A stretch of DNA of 8,256 nucleotides, from NCBI GenBank assembly GCA_025996695.1, contig BNTP01000098.1, forward strand, positions 1-8,256, written 5' to 3'. Below the pieces are notes generated by a model. The model searched no databases. It was not told where the DNA came from and was given only the letters and a program-made list of their open reading frames with translations. Source of the DNA: Bacteroidia bacterium. Lineage in GTDB: Bacteria > Bacteroidota > Bacteroidia > Bacteroidales > Azobacteroidaceae. The first letter of the stretch is position 1; each line of letters starts with the position of its first letter. Shown here piece after piece: positions 1-7,421 of this stretch. Both the position numbers and the translations under genes were made by a program.

Positions 1-846
1 GGCGCAAAGAAAACGACCGGCACTTTTTCGGTCATCAACGACACACACAATCATCAGAATACCCTGAAAGTGCTTACGGAACGTTTGGCGTTGCTCGCTT
101 CGGATTACACCGTTTGGAACGGCGATTTGGTTAATGGCTTCGACAGCGCCAATACGGCAGTGGAAGCTGTTTTGCGACCCGGCAATGCCGCCTTTGCCAC
201 AGAGAAACCCATGCTTTTTGTGCCGGGGAACCACGATTACCGGGGTGTTTGGGCGAGAAACAGTTCGCAACTCCTTCCGGCATGGGAGCATCTGGCACCG
301 GAAAATCGCGCTTTCGGACGAAATTTCGTCGTTCGCACCGGACCGTTGGCATTGATTGGCCTGGACACCGGCGAAGACAAACCGGATATTCATTCGGCTT
401 GGGCAGGTATGGCGCGATTTGAGCCTTACCGCGCAGCACAGTGCGACTGGCTGGAACGGGCATTACTCAGTCCGGCTGTGGCCACAGCACCGTTTGTCGT
501 GGCGTTCTGCCATATTCCACTCTATTCGGCTAATCCGAACGCCAACGGCGGCGATTCGTTGGAGGGATATGCGGCTTTTCAACGTCAAGCTGCCGATTTG
601 TGGGAACCGCTTCTTTCTAAATATGACGTTCAAAGCGTTATTACCGCTCATCAACACCGTTTCAAATACGACCCTGCAACGCCGGAGCGAACTTGGGCGC
701 AAATTCGCGGCGGCGGTCCCAATTTAGACAAAGAAGTAACAGTAATACACGGAAAAGCGGAAGGACAATTCATGGAAATTGTTGTTGAAGACGTAAGCAA
801 AGGAACAGAACTTGGACGCTGGAAGTTTCCGAAGCGAAATATTTAA
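1..846 (+). CDS. Calcineurin-like metallophosphoesterase, 5'-truncated by the window edge
   Basis: Frame 1 is open from base 1 to the TAA at 844-846, giving 281 visible residues; the start lies upstream. A GTG at 70 is in frame but cannot be the start because the first metal-binding motif lies before it. The fragment shows the ordered motifs of the calcineurin-like (Metallophos) superfamily: INDTHNH (D14, H16 of the fragment, bases 34-54), NGDLVNG (D42), PGNHDY (N77, H78, D79), FCHIPLY (H171) and TAHQHRF (H217, H219). These residues normally hold a two-metal centre that hydrolyses phosphoesters. The last motif reads AHQH where GHxH is usual. The missing N-terminus may carry a signal peptide or a fibronectin/purple-acid-phosphatase-like domain, but this is not visible. 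The substrate cannot be assigned. The gene converges on the ABC transporter gene with only 19 bp between stop codons. Confidence 0.9.
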   Translation, partial: GAKKTTGTFSVINDTHNHQNTLKVLTERLALLASDYTVWNGDLVNGFDSANTAVEAVLRPGNAAFATEKPMLFVPGNHDYRGVWARNSSQLLPAWEHLAPENRAFGRNFVVRTGPLALIGLDTGEDKPDIHSAWAGMARFEPYRAAQCDWLERALLSPAVATAPFVVAFCHIPLYSANPNANGGDSLEGYAAFQRQAADLWEPLLSKYDVQSVITAHQHRFKYDPATPERTWAQIRGGGPNLDKEVTVIHGKAEGQFMEIVVEDVSKGTELGRWKFPKRNI

Positions 847-865
847 TAAGGTGAAGCTAAATTGT

Positions 866-2713
866 TCATTGTTTTATCGACTGCATCGCACACAAACGTG
901 AATAATAGCCGTTGAGGCTCATCAACTCGTTGTGCGTGCCGCGTTCAACAATTTCGCCTTCGTGCATCACGCAAATGAGGTCGGCATTGCGAATGGTGGA
1001 CAGCCGGTGCGCAATGATGATGGTGGTGCGATTTTGCATCAGCTTTTCTAAAGCGTCTTGCACCAAGCGTTCGGATTCCGTATCCAAAGCGGAAGTCGCT
1101 TCATCAAGAATCAGGATTGGCGGATTTTTCAGCACCGCGCGGGCGATGCTGAGGCGTTGACGTTGGCCGCCCGACAATTTGCAACCCCTGTCGCCAATAT
1201 TGGTGTCAAAACCGTCGTCTGTCGCGATGATAAATTCGTAGGCATTGGCTACTTTGGCCGCCGCAATGACATCTTCCGGCGTGGCGTTGGACACTCCAAA
1301 CGCGATATTGTTGAAAAAAGTGTCGTTAAAAAGGATGGCTTCCTGATTGACAATGCCCATCAGCTGGCGCACATCGTGCACCTTAGCTTCCTGAATAGCC
1401 GTTCCGTCAATCGTGATTTGGCCTTTTTCTACATCGTAAAAACGCGGCAATAAATCCACCATCGTCGATTTTCCGGAACCGGATTGACCGACCAGCGCGA
1501 CTGTTTTCCCTTTGGGAATGGTTAGATTCACGCCTTTTAGCACCCAATTTTCTTTGTATTTGAACCAAATATCCTGATAATCAACTTGTTCGTTGAATTG
1601 AATGGGTTTCGGATGGATTGGGTCGATGATATTCGACTCTGCCATCAAAACTTTGTCGACCCGCTCCATCGACGCCAACCCTTTTTGAATGGCATAAACG
1701 GATTTGGACAGGTCTTTGGCAGGATTGATGATCATGTAAAAAATCGTCAGGTAATAAATAAATGAGCTGGCTGAGATTGGACTGTTTGCCGACAAAATCA
1801 GCGTTCCACCATACCAGAGCACGATTGCCACCGTCACCGTGCCCAGCATTTCACTCATCGGGTGCGCCAACTGCTGACGCCGGAAAATTCGCACCGTCGT
1901 CTGCCGAAATTGTTCGTTGATTTTGTGAAACCGCGCCTCAATTTTTCGTTCGGCATTGAACGCTTTGATGATACGCAATCCGCCAAGTGTTTCTTCGATT
2001 TGCGACATCAGACCACCCCATTGTTGCTGTCCTTCAAAAGATTTGCGCTTCAGTTTTTTGCCTATTTGCCCCATCACATAACCCGCAATCGGCAGCATAA
2101 TCAGCACAAACAGAGTGAGTTGCCAACTAATCAACAACATGCCTGCCAGGTAGAGAATAATGTAAATGGGGTTTTTGAACAGCATGTCAAGCGAACTCAT
2201 TATCGAATTTTCCACCTCGTTGACATCGCCCGAAATACGCGCGAGAATGTCGCCTTTCCGTTCTTCGGAGAAAAACGCCAACGGCAGCGAAATGATCTTG
2301 TCATTGATTTGATTGCGAATGTCGCGCACCACCCCCGTGCGCAGCGGAATCATGAAATAGGACGCAAAATACATCGCCGCAGTGCGAAAAATGGTGGTGA
2401 TAATCAGGAAAAGTCCCAAAATAATCAGAATGTAAGCGCCTCCATGCGCCTGCGTGGTGTCAACAATAAACGCATTTAAGTTGTTCTGCAACACTTCTTT
2501 GAACGAATCAATCGAGAAATTTCCCCAATCTAAAGGCATGTAGCTGGCAACTTCGGGCGCTTCGATTTTGAACAAAATATTCAAAATAGGGATGATGCTG
2601 ACAAAAGAAGTCAATGTCAAGAGGCCAGACAGCACCGTCATCAAGATATTTAACCACAAATATTTTTGATACGGGGGCACAAACCGTCGAAGTAATCGCA
2701 AAAAGTCTCTCAT
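866..2713 (-). CDS. MsbA-like ABC exporter (fused permease and ATP-binding half-transporter)
   Basis: A 615-residue half-transporter expected to work as a homodimer in the inner membrane. The N-terminal half is a type-1 exporter membrane domain with about six hydrophobic helices near residues 20-48, 92-120, 181-213 (two), 285-305 and 316-335. The ATPase domain has every catalytic motif: Walker A GQSGSGKST (409-417), Q-loop Q457, signature LSGGQ (513-517), Walker B ILILDE with D537 and E538, D-loop SALD, and switch His H569 in AHRLST. Domain order and length match the MsbA/lipid-exporter group and many drug exporters. There is no N-terminal C39 peptidase domain, so it is not a classical bacteriocin processing exporter. 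Lipid or lipid-linked glycan flipping is the commonest role for this group, but the substrate is not shown. The ATG at 2713 follows the preceding gene's stop by 21 bp, with no clear Shine-Dalgarno, so it is probably co-transcribed. Confidence 0.93.
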   Translation of the reverse strand: MRDFLRLLRRFVPPYQKYLWLNILMTVLSGLLTLTSFVSIIPILNILFKIEAPEVASYMPLDWGNFSIDSFKEVLQNNLNAFIVDTTQAHGGAYILIILGLFLIITTIFRTAAMYFASYFMIPLRTGVVRDIRNQINDKIISLPLAFFSEERKGDILARISGDVNEVENSIMSSLDMLFKNPIYIILYLAGMLLISWQLTLFVLIMLPIAGYVMGQIGKKLKRKSFEGQQQWGGLMSQIEETLGGLRIIKAFNAERKIEARFHKINEQFRQTTVRIFRRQQLAHPMSEMLGTVTVAIVLWYGGTLILSANSPISASSFIYYLTIFYMIINPAKDLSKSVYAIQKGLASMERVDKVLMAESNIIDPIHPKPIQFNEQVDYQDIWFKYKENWVLKGVNLTIPKGKTVALVGQSGSGKSTMVDLLPRFYDVEKGQITIDGTAIQEAKVHDVRQLMGIVNQEAILFNDTFFNNIAFGVSNATPEDVIAAAKVANAYEFIIATDDGFDTNIGDRGCKLSGGQRQRLSIARAVLKNPPILILDEATSALDTESERLVQDALEKLMQNRTTIIIAHRLSTIRNADLICVMHEGEIVERGTHNELMSLNGYYSRLCAMQSIKQ

Positions 2714-2734
2714 TTTTTATTCATTTTAGATGCA

Positions 2735-5700
2735 TTAACGTGCTCGCTTGACCGTTGGTGCTTTCTTGAAATTGTCGATTCCGTCACTCTGAATTTGCAT
2801 CTCTTCAAAGAGGATGGCTTCCGGCGCAATGATGCTCACGATGCTACGCCCGAATAGGGTGTTTTCAATCGTTTCTTTGTCCGACACCGCAATTATTTTT
2901 TTGAAAATCTGCGAATTAACGTTTTTGATTTCAACCGCACGCACCCGCTTCTCGGAGCCGTCGGTCACGCTCACTTGATACAATTCTTCGGGTGCAGAGT
3001 CAAACTTGCGAATGATGTAAGCATAGTCGTAGCCTTCCTCTTTGGCCCGTGTCAGCAGCTCTTTTTTCAATTCTGTCTGACTTTTGGTGCGCGTGTCGGA
3101 AAAGCGGAACACACCACTGCCTGTTTCGTGCGACAGATTGGTCGTAAACAGCGCATGACCATTGGAATGAGGCACTTTTGGCGTTGGGACGCGACCGTTC
3201 AACAATGTTTTCAAGATTCCATTTTCCACCAAAACGGTTTTTGCGGGCGGTTCAACACCCTCGGCATCTATTGGAGCATAGCCTAAAAGGCGTTGACCGT
3301 TATATTCCGGCGTTCCTGTCAAATCTTCAATCGAGATTTCGCGAGCCGTGATGCGCTTGTTCATCATCTCTTCGATGTCATTTCCGCCGTATGCAAATCC
3401 GCTGGATGTCAACGGTTTACGCTCGGCAATCAGCGACACATCGCCCCACATAAAATTGGTATAGACTGTTGAAGTCACGGCTTTGCCCTCAAACAAAATC
3501 GGTCCGGAATACGACTCTTTCAGTTTGGGCGCACGCAGCAGTTCGATGAATTTTTTTGCCGATTCCCGACATTTTGCCTGCATATCGGCCACAGACGGCA
3601 ATTCATTTGGGGAGGCAAACAGCATCTCGAAGCCAGCATTCAATTTTTCGCCCTCGTCGGTGTGCCCTTTCACGACGGATTGCACCGATACAAAAGCGAT
3701 GGGATAACGGAATTGCGTTCCTTCGGTATTGTAAAAATAGGCCGTTGCCTCAACTAATTGCAGCGATAAAATTCCTTCCAAAACCTCCGGATAATCGTTG
3801 AAAACTTTGGAAACTTGTTTGGCGTATTCTTCGTAACGCGAAGCCTCTCCCCCGACCCCTCCCTTCAAGAAAGGGGAGTCAGCACCAAATCCTCCTGAAA
3901 AAGAGCGCACCCCAAGTCCCCCTGAAACATCAACCTCCCCTGATAAGGCGCCTGTTCCAAGTCCCCCTGAGGGGGATTTAGGGGGCTCTGGCTTATCCCA
4001 ATCGGGCAATTCCAAATCTTTTGCCGGAATATTTAGCTGCTTGATGGTGGCAATTTTTTGTTCGTAAGTTTCAGCGGCATGCTTGTAAATGGCATCCAAA
4101 TCGCGCCAAATGGTGTGTCGAATAGCCATTTCGTCGTTTTCGAGGGTTGGTGAACCGTCAAAACCCGTTGCGCTGCCGCCGGTTGAACCGCGAAAATTCT
4201 CGTCCGAGCATTGATAATCGCCCAGCAACATGCGTGTGCCAGCTGTGCGTTTTTCGTCAAAATCAGAGCCTATCAAACTGCCTAGGGATGCAACCACGTT
4301 CAATCGACGCAAATCACCAATGGTATAAGAAATAAAGAAAGGCGCAGCTAATCCGCTCATTTTCAAACTGTCTAATCCGCGATTGACTTCGGCTTGCATA
4401 GCGCGAAAAATGGCGACGGAGCCCCCTAAATCCCCCTCAGGGGGACTTGGGGTAGGCTTTTCAGCAGGGGTAGTTGATGCATCAGGGGAAGTTGGGGTAG
4501 ACTTTTCAGCAAGGGAAGTTGATGCATCAGGGGAACTTGGCTTAGTTTCTGCTACAACAAGCTCCCCTGATAAGGCGTCTGCCCCAAGTCCCCCTGAGGG
4601 GGATTTAGGGGGCTGTGGCAACAACGGCGGCTGTGTCTGACTTTTTGCGCGCTTTTGCGTTTCGATGTGTTTGACAAACAGGGCAGGAGCAGTTGCTGAA
4701 ACGGGAACGCTGCCCGATTCTGCGCCACACACGCCGTTAAAAGTGGCATACGTTTCGCCGCAGGCTTCGATTTGGGCAAACATCGCCAGCGGGGTGCCAA
4801 CCATGTCCACGCCGCGCACCAATTCGTTGGGACGACCGTCGACATACACGCGATAGACGACTAACGGCGTGACATTGAACGAGTTAGGCGAGTAGCGGCT
4901 GGTGGTTGTGAAGCCGCCGGACACCTCTTTGAAGTAGTAGGCATAATCTTTGCCTTGCGACTTGGCTTCCTTGCGCAATTTCTTTAACAGCTCGTCGTCC
5001 GAAAAGCGTTGTGAACTCTCTACCAGCAAGTTAGATTGCCGTGACATCGGGGTTGCGCCAATCGCTGCCCGTCCGTGACCGTTGGAATGAAATTGTCCCT
5101 CAATCGGCGTGCGCGACATCAGGAAGTTGCGCAAAACGCCGTTTTCAACTACCTTGACGCGTTGTGCAGGGATACCCTCGTCATCAAAAGTGTAGGCGCC
5201 AACCAAAGGCGTTTTTTGAAAATGGGAAAGCGTGGGGTCGAACGTCACAGAAAGATGTTTCGGCAAAACACGTTCGCCAATTTTCTTCTTAAACGTCTGT
5301 GCGTCAGTTTCTTGTTTCAATCGTGAACCTTCGATGCGGTGTCCGAAAATCTCATGAAAAAAGACGCCTGCAGCCTCCGGCGACAGAATAGCCGGGCCGG
5401 TAAACGACTCCACAACAGGGGCTTTTTTGAGTGCAGACAGCGTGACGGACAATTCGCGTGCGGCCTTGATAACCGTTTCATCGTCAGGCATTTCGTCCAA
5501 CGAAAATCCCATCCACGATTTCAGCAATGGCAGATACATGCCATCGTCGGCAATCGTGTGAGCCGTCAAAAACAGTTGGACGGACACGGCGTTTTCCGCC
5601 GATTCGCGCCCTTCGGTGTCAATAAAAATTTTGCGTGTGAGCGACACCATGAAATAGGCGGAACCTCCCTGCAAATCCGAATTTTCGTTGAAAACAGCGG

Positions 5701-6292
5701 AGTATTTCTTCACTTTTTCTTCCAATGCTTTGGGGTCGATTTTCAAATCTGCCCACTGAATCGGCTTTTGGTAGGTGTTGACGACGGCTTCGTGCGAAAA
5801 ATCGGGCGATTTGTCTTCCTGTTTCACTTTCACCGCCATGTTGGCTTTCACTTGTTCGTAAGTTTGGATGCTTTCCTTATATAGTTTGTCCAACTGCATC
5901 CAAATCGTGGTTTTCAAAACCTTGTCGTTGGGTTCGTAGGGCACATAACCGCCTTCGATGGACAGCCCGCCATCGCCGGATTCGCGAATTTCGTGCGAAT
6001 TATCTAATGTGTAATCGCCTACACGCAAAGAAGTTGTGAGAATATGCGTGGGTGAATTGAGCACTGCTTTGTCCTGCAAATACCCCAAATTGGCCGATGC
6101 CCCAATATTTTGCACCTCACTCAAGCGCGCAAACCCGTAATAAGCGGGAATCGGCTGCGCTTTCAGCACCTCGAAATTACGGTTAAGCTCCGTCTTAATC
6201 GTATTAAACACAGGGTCTTGTGCCCAACAGGGGGGCGCAAGCACCAACAAAAAACTCAAAAAAACTACAAATCGCCTACCCATAATTCTCAT
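2735..6292 (-). CDS. Secreted tandem TldD/PmbA-family protein (fused TldD-like and TldE-like modules)
   Basis: About 1185 residues, over twice the usual 450-550 of TldD/PmbA proteins. Residues are numbered from the ATG at 6292; a TTG at 6298 and an ATG at 6283 are alternatives. The N-terminus is a Sec signal peptide (basic MGRR, hydrophobic FVVFLSFLLVL, probable cleavage after CWA). Module 1 (about 27-555) carries the TldD zinc motif HEIFGH (H313, E314, H318) and later GVCG (C522), which fits the third ligand of E. coli TldD. Module 2 (about 625-1185) repeats the fold: both have IWxxLDxxYK followed by TYEQ in the N-terminal domain, and (V/A)ENG(V/I)L and HSNGH further on. Its HExxxH site is replaced (around residues 935-955) and the Cys is absent, as in inactive TldE/PmbA. 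Cytoplasmic TldD/TldE degrades or matures peptides such as microcin B17. A secreted single-chain equivalent is inferred here, substrate unknown. Repeat-derived linkers fill residues about 560-625 and 769-816. Confidence 0.88.
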   Translation of the reverse strand: MRIMGRRFVVFLSFLLVLAPPCWAQDPVFNTIKTELNRNFEVLKAQPIPAYYGFARLSEVQNIGASANLGYLQDKAVLNSPTHILTTSLRVGDYTLDNSHEIRESGDGGLSIEGGYVPYEPNDKVLKTTIWMQLDKLYKESIQTYEQVKANMAVKVKQEDKSPDFSHEAVVNTYQKPIQWADLKIDPKALEEKVKKYSAVFNENSDLQGGSAYFMVSLTRKIFIDTEGRESAENAVSVQLFLTAHTIADDGMYLPLLKSWMGFSLDEMPDDETVIKAARELSVTLSALKKAPVVESFTGPAILSPEAAGVFFHEIFGHRIEGSRLKQETDAQTFKKKIGERVLPKHLSVTFDPTLSHFQKTPLVGAYTFDDEGIPAQRVKVVENGVLRNFLMSRTPIEGQFHSNGHGRAAIGATPMSRQSNLLVESSQRFSDDELLKKLRKEAKSQGKDYAYYFKEVSGGFTTTSRYSPNSFNVTPLVVYRVYVDGRPNELVRGVDMVGTPLAMFAQIEACGETYATFNGVCGAESGSVPVSATAPALFVKHIETQKRAKSQTQPPLLPQPPKSPSGGLGADALSGELVVAETKPSSPDASTSLAEKSTPTSPDASTTPAEKPTPSPPEGDLGGSVAIFRAMQAEVNRGLDSLKMSGLAAPFFISYTIGDLRRLNVVASLGSLIGSDFDEKRTAGTRMLLGDYQCSDENFRGSTGGSATGFDGSPTLENDEMAIRHTIWRDLDAIYKHAAETYEQKIATIKQLNIPAKDLELPDWDKPEPPKSPSGGLGTGALSGEVDVSGGLGVRSFSGGFGADSPFLKGGVGGEASRYEEYAKQVSKVFNDYPEVLEGILSLQLVEATAYFYNTEGTQFRYPIAFVSVQSVVKGHTDEGEKLNAGFEMLFASPNELPSVADMQAKCRESAKKFIELLRAPKLKESYSGPILFEGKAVTSTVYTNFMWGDVSLIAERKPLTSSGFAYGGNDIEEMMNKRITAREISIEDLTGTPEYNGQRLLGYAPIDAEGVEPPAKTVLVENGILKTLLNGRVPTPKVPHSNGHALFTTNLSHETGSGVFRFSDTRTKSQTELKKELLTRAKEEGYDYAYIIRKFDSAPEELYQVSVTDGSEKRVRAVEIKNVNSQIFKKIIAVSDKETIENTLFGRSIVSIIAPEAILFEEMQIQSDGIDNFKKAPTVKRAR
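3845..3878. repeat. Second palindromic repeat type (CTCCCTT / AAGGGGAG hairpin)
   Basis: A C-rich run is followed by CCCCTCCCTT, a CAAG loop and AAAGGGGAG, which can fold as an imperfect hairpin. The host gene reads it as SPFLKGGVGGEA. It differs in sequence from copies A-C but lies directly beside copy A, so the loop in module 2 appears to be a nest of two repeat families. Similar sequences occur dispersed in other genomes from general recollection; this was not checked. Confidence 0.55.
3936..3987 (+). repeat. Dispersed palindromic repeat, copy A (inside module 2 of the TldD-like gene)
   Basis: This 52-base stretch matches 4563-4614 at 49 of 52 positions in the same orientation. Its core is a G/C-run hairpin, TCCCCC-TGA-GGGGGA (3962-3976), followed by TTTAGGGGGC. 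A partial unit precedes it: CCAAGTCCCCCTGA occurs at 3912-3925 and again at 3957-3970, exactly 45 bases apart. The host gene reads it antisense as PPKSPSGGLG followed by SGGLG-like units. It sits in a variable loop of module 2. Confidence 0.85.
4420..4452 (-). repeat. Dispersed palindromic repeat, copy B (inverted, at the module junction)
   Basis: These 33 bases are the exact reverse complement of 4582-4614. The host gene therefore reads this copy in the opposite sense, as PSPPEGDLGG. It lies immediately before the start of module 2. Confidence 0.88.
4457..4546 (-). repeat. Two tandem 45-bp units next to copy B
   Basis: CTTTTCAGCA starts at 4457 and again at 4502, and GTTGATGCATCAGGGGAA recurs at the same 45-base interval. 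The host protein shows two 15-residue units, SPDASTSLAEKSTPT and SPDASTTPAEKPTPS, with part of a third before them. Read on the minus strand, the units align with the material preceding the hairpin in copy A (shared CCCCAA, CATCAAC and CCCCTG blocks), so they belong to the same repeat family. The period is a multiple of three, so copy-number change would keep frame. Confidence 0.85.
4563..4614 (+). repeat. Dispersed palindromic repeat, copy C (module junction)
   Basis: This copy is nearly identical to copy A over 52 bases, differing at three positions, and is in inverted orientation to copy B. The host gene reads it as PPKSPSGGLGADALSGE. It follows the last residues of module 1 (ETQKRAKSQTQPPLLPQ), so copies C and B together form the linker between the two modules. 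Confidence 0.87.
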
Positions 6293-6320
6293 TGTCAAGA
6301 TGTCGTTTCACATCATAATA

Positions 6321-7391
6321 TTAATGTTTCAAATACCATCTATATAATTTTTCCACACCTTGGGTCACGTCAATTTTGTGGTGCCACCCCAGCCGGTGCA
6401 GTTTGTTCACATTGGTTACTTTCTGCATCGTGCCATTCGGCTTTTCGGTGTTAAACTTGAATTTGCCTTCGTAACCTACTTCCTGCGCGATGATGTTGGT
6501 CAATTCCATGATGGAAATTTCTTTTCCTGTGCCAATGTTGATGTGGGTGTTGCGAACTTCTTTTCCGACCGGCATCAAATCTACGAAATCAACGTTTTCC
6601 ATTATAAATACGCAAGCATCCGCCATCTCTTCGCTCCAAAGAAACTCACGCAAGGGTTTTCCGCTACCCCAAATTTCCACGCTATCCTTTGTAATGCCAT
6701 ATTTGCGCAGCTTTTCCATGATCACATCTTGCTTGTCATTGCCCGTAACACCCTCAATCGGCCATTTGTTTAAGTCGTCACAAATATCATCCCAGTAACC
6801 TTTCATCAAGCTTTTGGCGAGATGCACTTTGCGCAAAATAGCCGGCAACACATGCGATTTTTCCAAATCAAAATTATCATTTGGACCATATAAATTGCTG
6901 GGCATCACCGCGATGTAGTTTGTGCCGTATTGAATATTATAGCTTTCACACATTTTCATGCCGGCAATTTTCGCGATGGCGTAAGGCTCGTTCGTGTATT
7001 CCAACGGGGAAGTCAACAAGCAACCTTCGGGCATCGGTTGAGGCGCCTCGCCGGGGTATATGCAAGTGGATCCGAGAAACAATAGTTTTTTCACGTCATT
7101 CAAATAGGACGCATGAATGACATTATTTTGAATTTGCAGATTCTCATAGATGAATTGTCCGCGAAACATGGTATTCGCGATTATCCCGCCTACCTTGGCT
7201 GCAGCCAAAAACACATATTCCGGTTTTTCTTTTTTGAAGAACTCAAAAACAGCTTTTTGATCCAACAAATTCAATTCCTTCGATGAGCGGGTAAGAAAAT
7301 TGGTGTATCCTTTCCCTTGCAAATTCCGCATGATAGCGGAACCAACCAAACCTAAATGTCCGGCAACAAACATTTTCGCATTATTTTCCAT
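6321..7391 (-). CDS. fcl: GDP-L-fucose synthase (GDP-4-keto-6-deoxymannose epimerase/reductase)
   Basis: A 356-residue extended short-chain dehydrogenase of the cytoplasm. It converts GDP-4-keto-6-deoxy-D-mannose to GDP-L-fucose with NADPH, the last step of de novo GDP-fucose synthesis for fucosylated surface glycans. Visible motifs are the Rossmann loop GHLGLVG (G11, G14, G17), AAAKVGGI near 63-70, GSTCIYP with catalytic S108 and C110, YAIAK with Y137 and K141, and SHVLPA with H180. These match the catalytic Ser/Cys/Tyr/His set of the E. coli enzyme almost position for position. It is about 35 residues longer than the E. coli enzyme because of an insert near 195-232 (after LMKGYWDDI), as in Bacteroidota homologues. 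The ATG at 7391 is chosen because an AGGAG box lies 6 bases upstream and a strong Bacteroidota promoter lies just beyond. It is the first gene of a probable three-gene unit. No gmd gene (the preceding step) is in the window. Confidence 0.94.
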   Translation of the reverse strand: MENNAKMFVAGHLGLVGSAIMRNLQGKGYTNFLTRSSKELNLLDQKAVFEFFKKEKPEYVFLAAAKVGGIIANTMFRGQFIYENLQIQNNVIHASYLNDVKKLLFLGSTCIYPGEAPQPMPEGCLLTSPLEYTNEPYAIAKIAGMKMCESYNIQYGTNYIAVMPSNLYGPNDNFDLEKSHVLPAILRKVHLAKSLMKGYWDDICDDLNKWPIEGVTGNDKQDVIMEKLRKYGITKDSVEIWGSGKPLREFLWSEEMADACVFIMENVDFVDLMPVGKEVRNTHINIGTGKEISIMELTNIIAQEVGYEGKFKFNTEKPNGTMQKVTNVNKLHRLGWHHKIDVTQGVEKLYRWYLKH

Positions 7392-7397
7392 CTTATG

Positions 7398-7402
7398 CTC
7401 CT
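7398..7402 (-). promoter_or_regulatory. Ribosome binding site of the GDP-L-fucose synthase gene
   Basis: The minus strand reads AGGAG here, 6 bases before the ATG at 7391, a good Shine-Dalgarno match and spacing. The two downstream genes lack an equally clear site, which is common in Bacteroidota. This box fixes the start of the gene. Confidence 0.7.
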
Positions 7403-7421
7403 AAATTTTAGAAATAATTTA

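Noticed and set aside
847..865. Terminator between the convergent genes
   Set aside because: The 19-bp gap shows no stem-loop.
1862..2479. 205-codon open frame on the plus strand
   Set aside because: It is antisense to the ABC transporter membrane domain, with a His/Arg/Asn-rich composition typical of shadow frames.
3962..3981. G/C hairpin as an intrinsic terminator
   Set aside because: It lies inside the TldD-like gene and no T run follows on either strand; the same hairpin recurs as a repeat.
3840..4615. Repeats resembling a CRISPR array
   Set aside because: The copies are in both orientations, irregularly placed, lie inside an open coding frame and lack unique spacers of even length.
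5339..5884. 181-codon open frame on the plus strand
   Set aside because: It is antisense to the conserved TldD-like module 1 and its translation has no recognisable domain; a shadow frame.
6218..6230. Lipoprotein signal (LAPPC) in the TldD-like protein
   Set aside because: Two prolines before the Cys do not fit a lipobox; ordinary signal peptidase cleavage after CWA is more likely.
6296..6298. TTG start for the TldD-like gene
   Set aside because: An ATG two codons downstream (6292) gives a normal signal peptide; there is no ribosome site favouring TTG.
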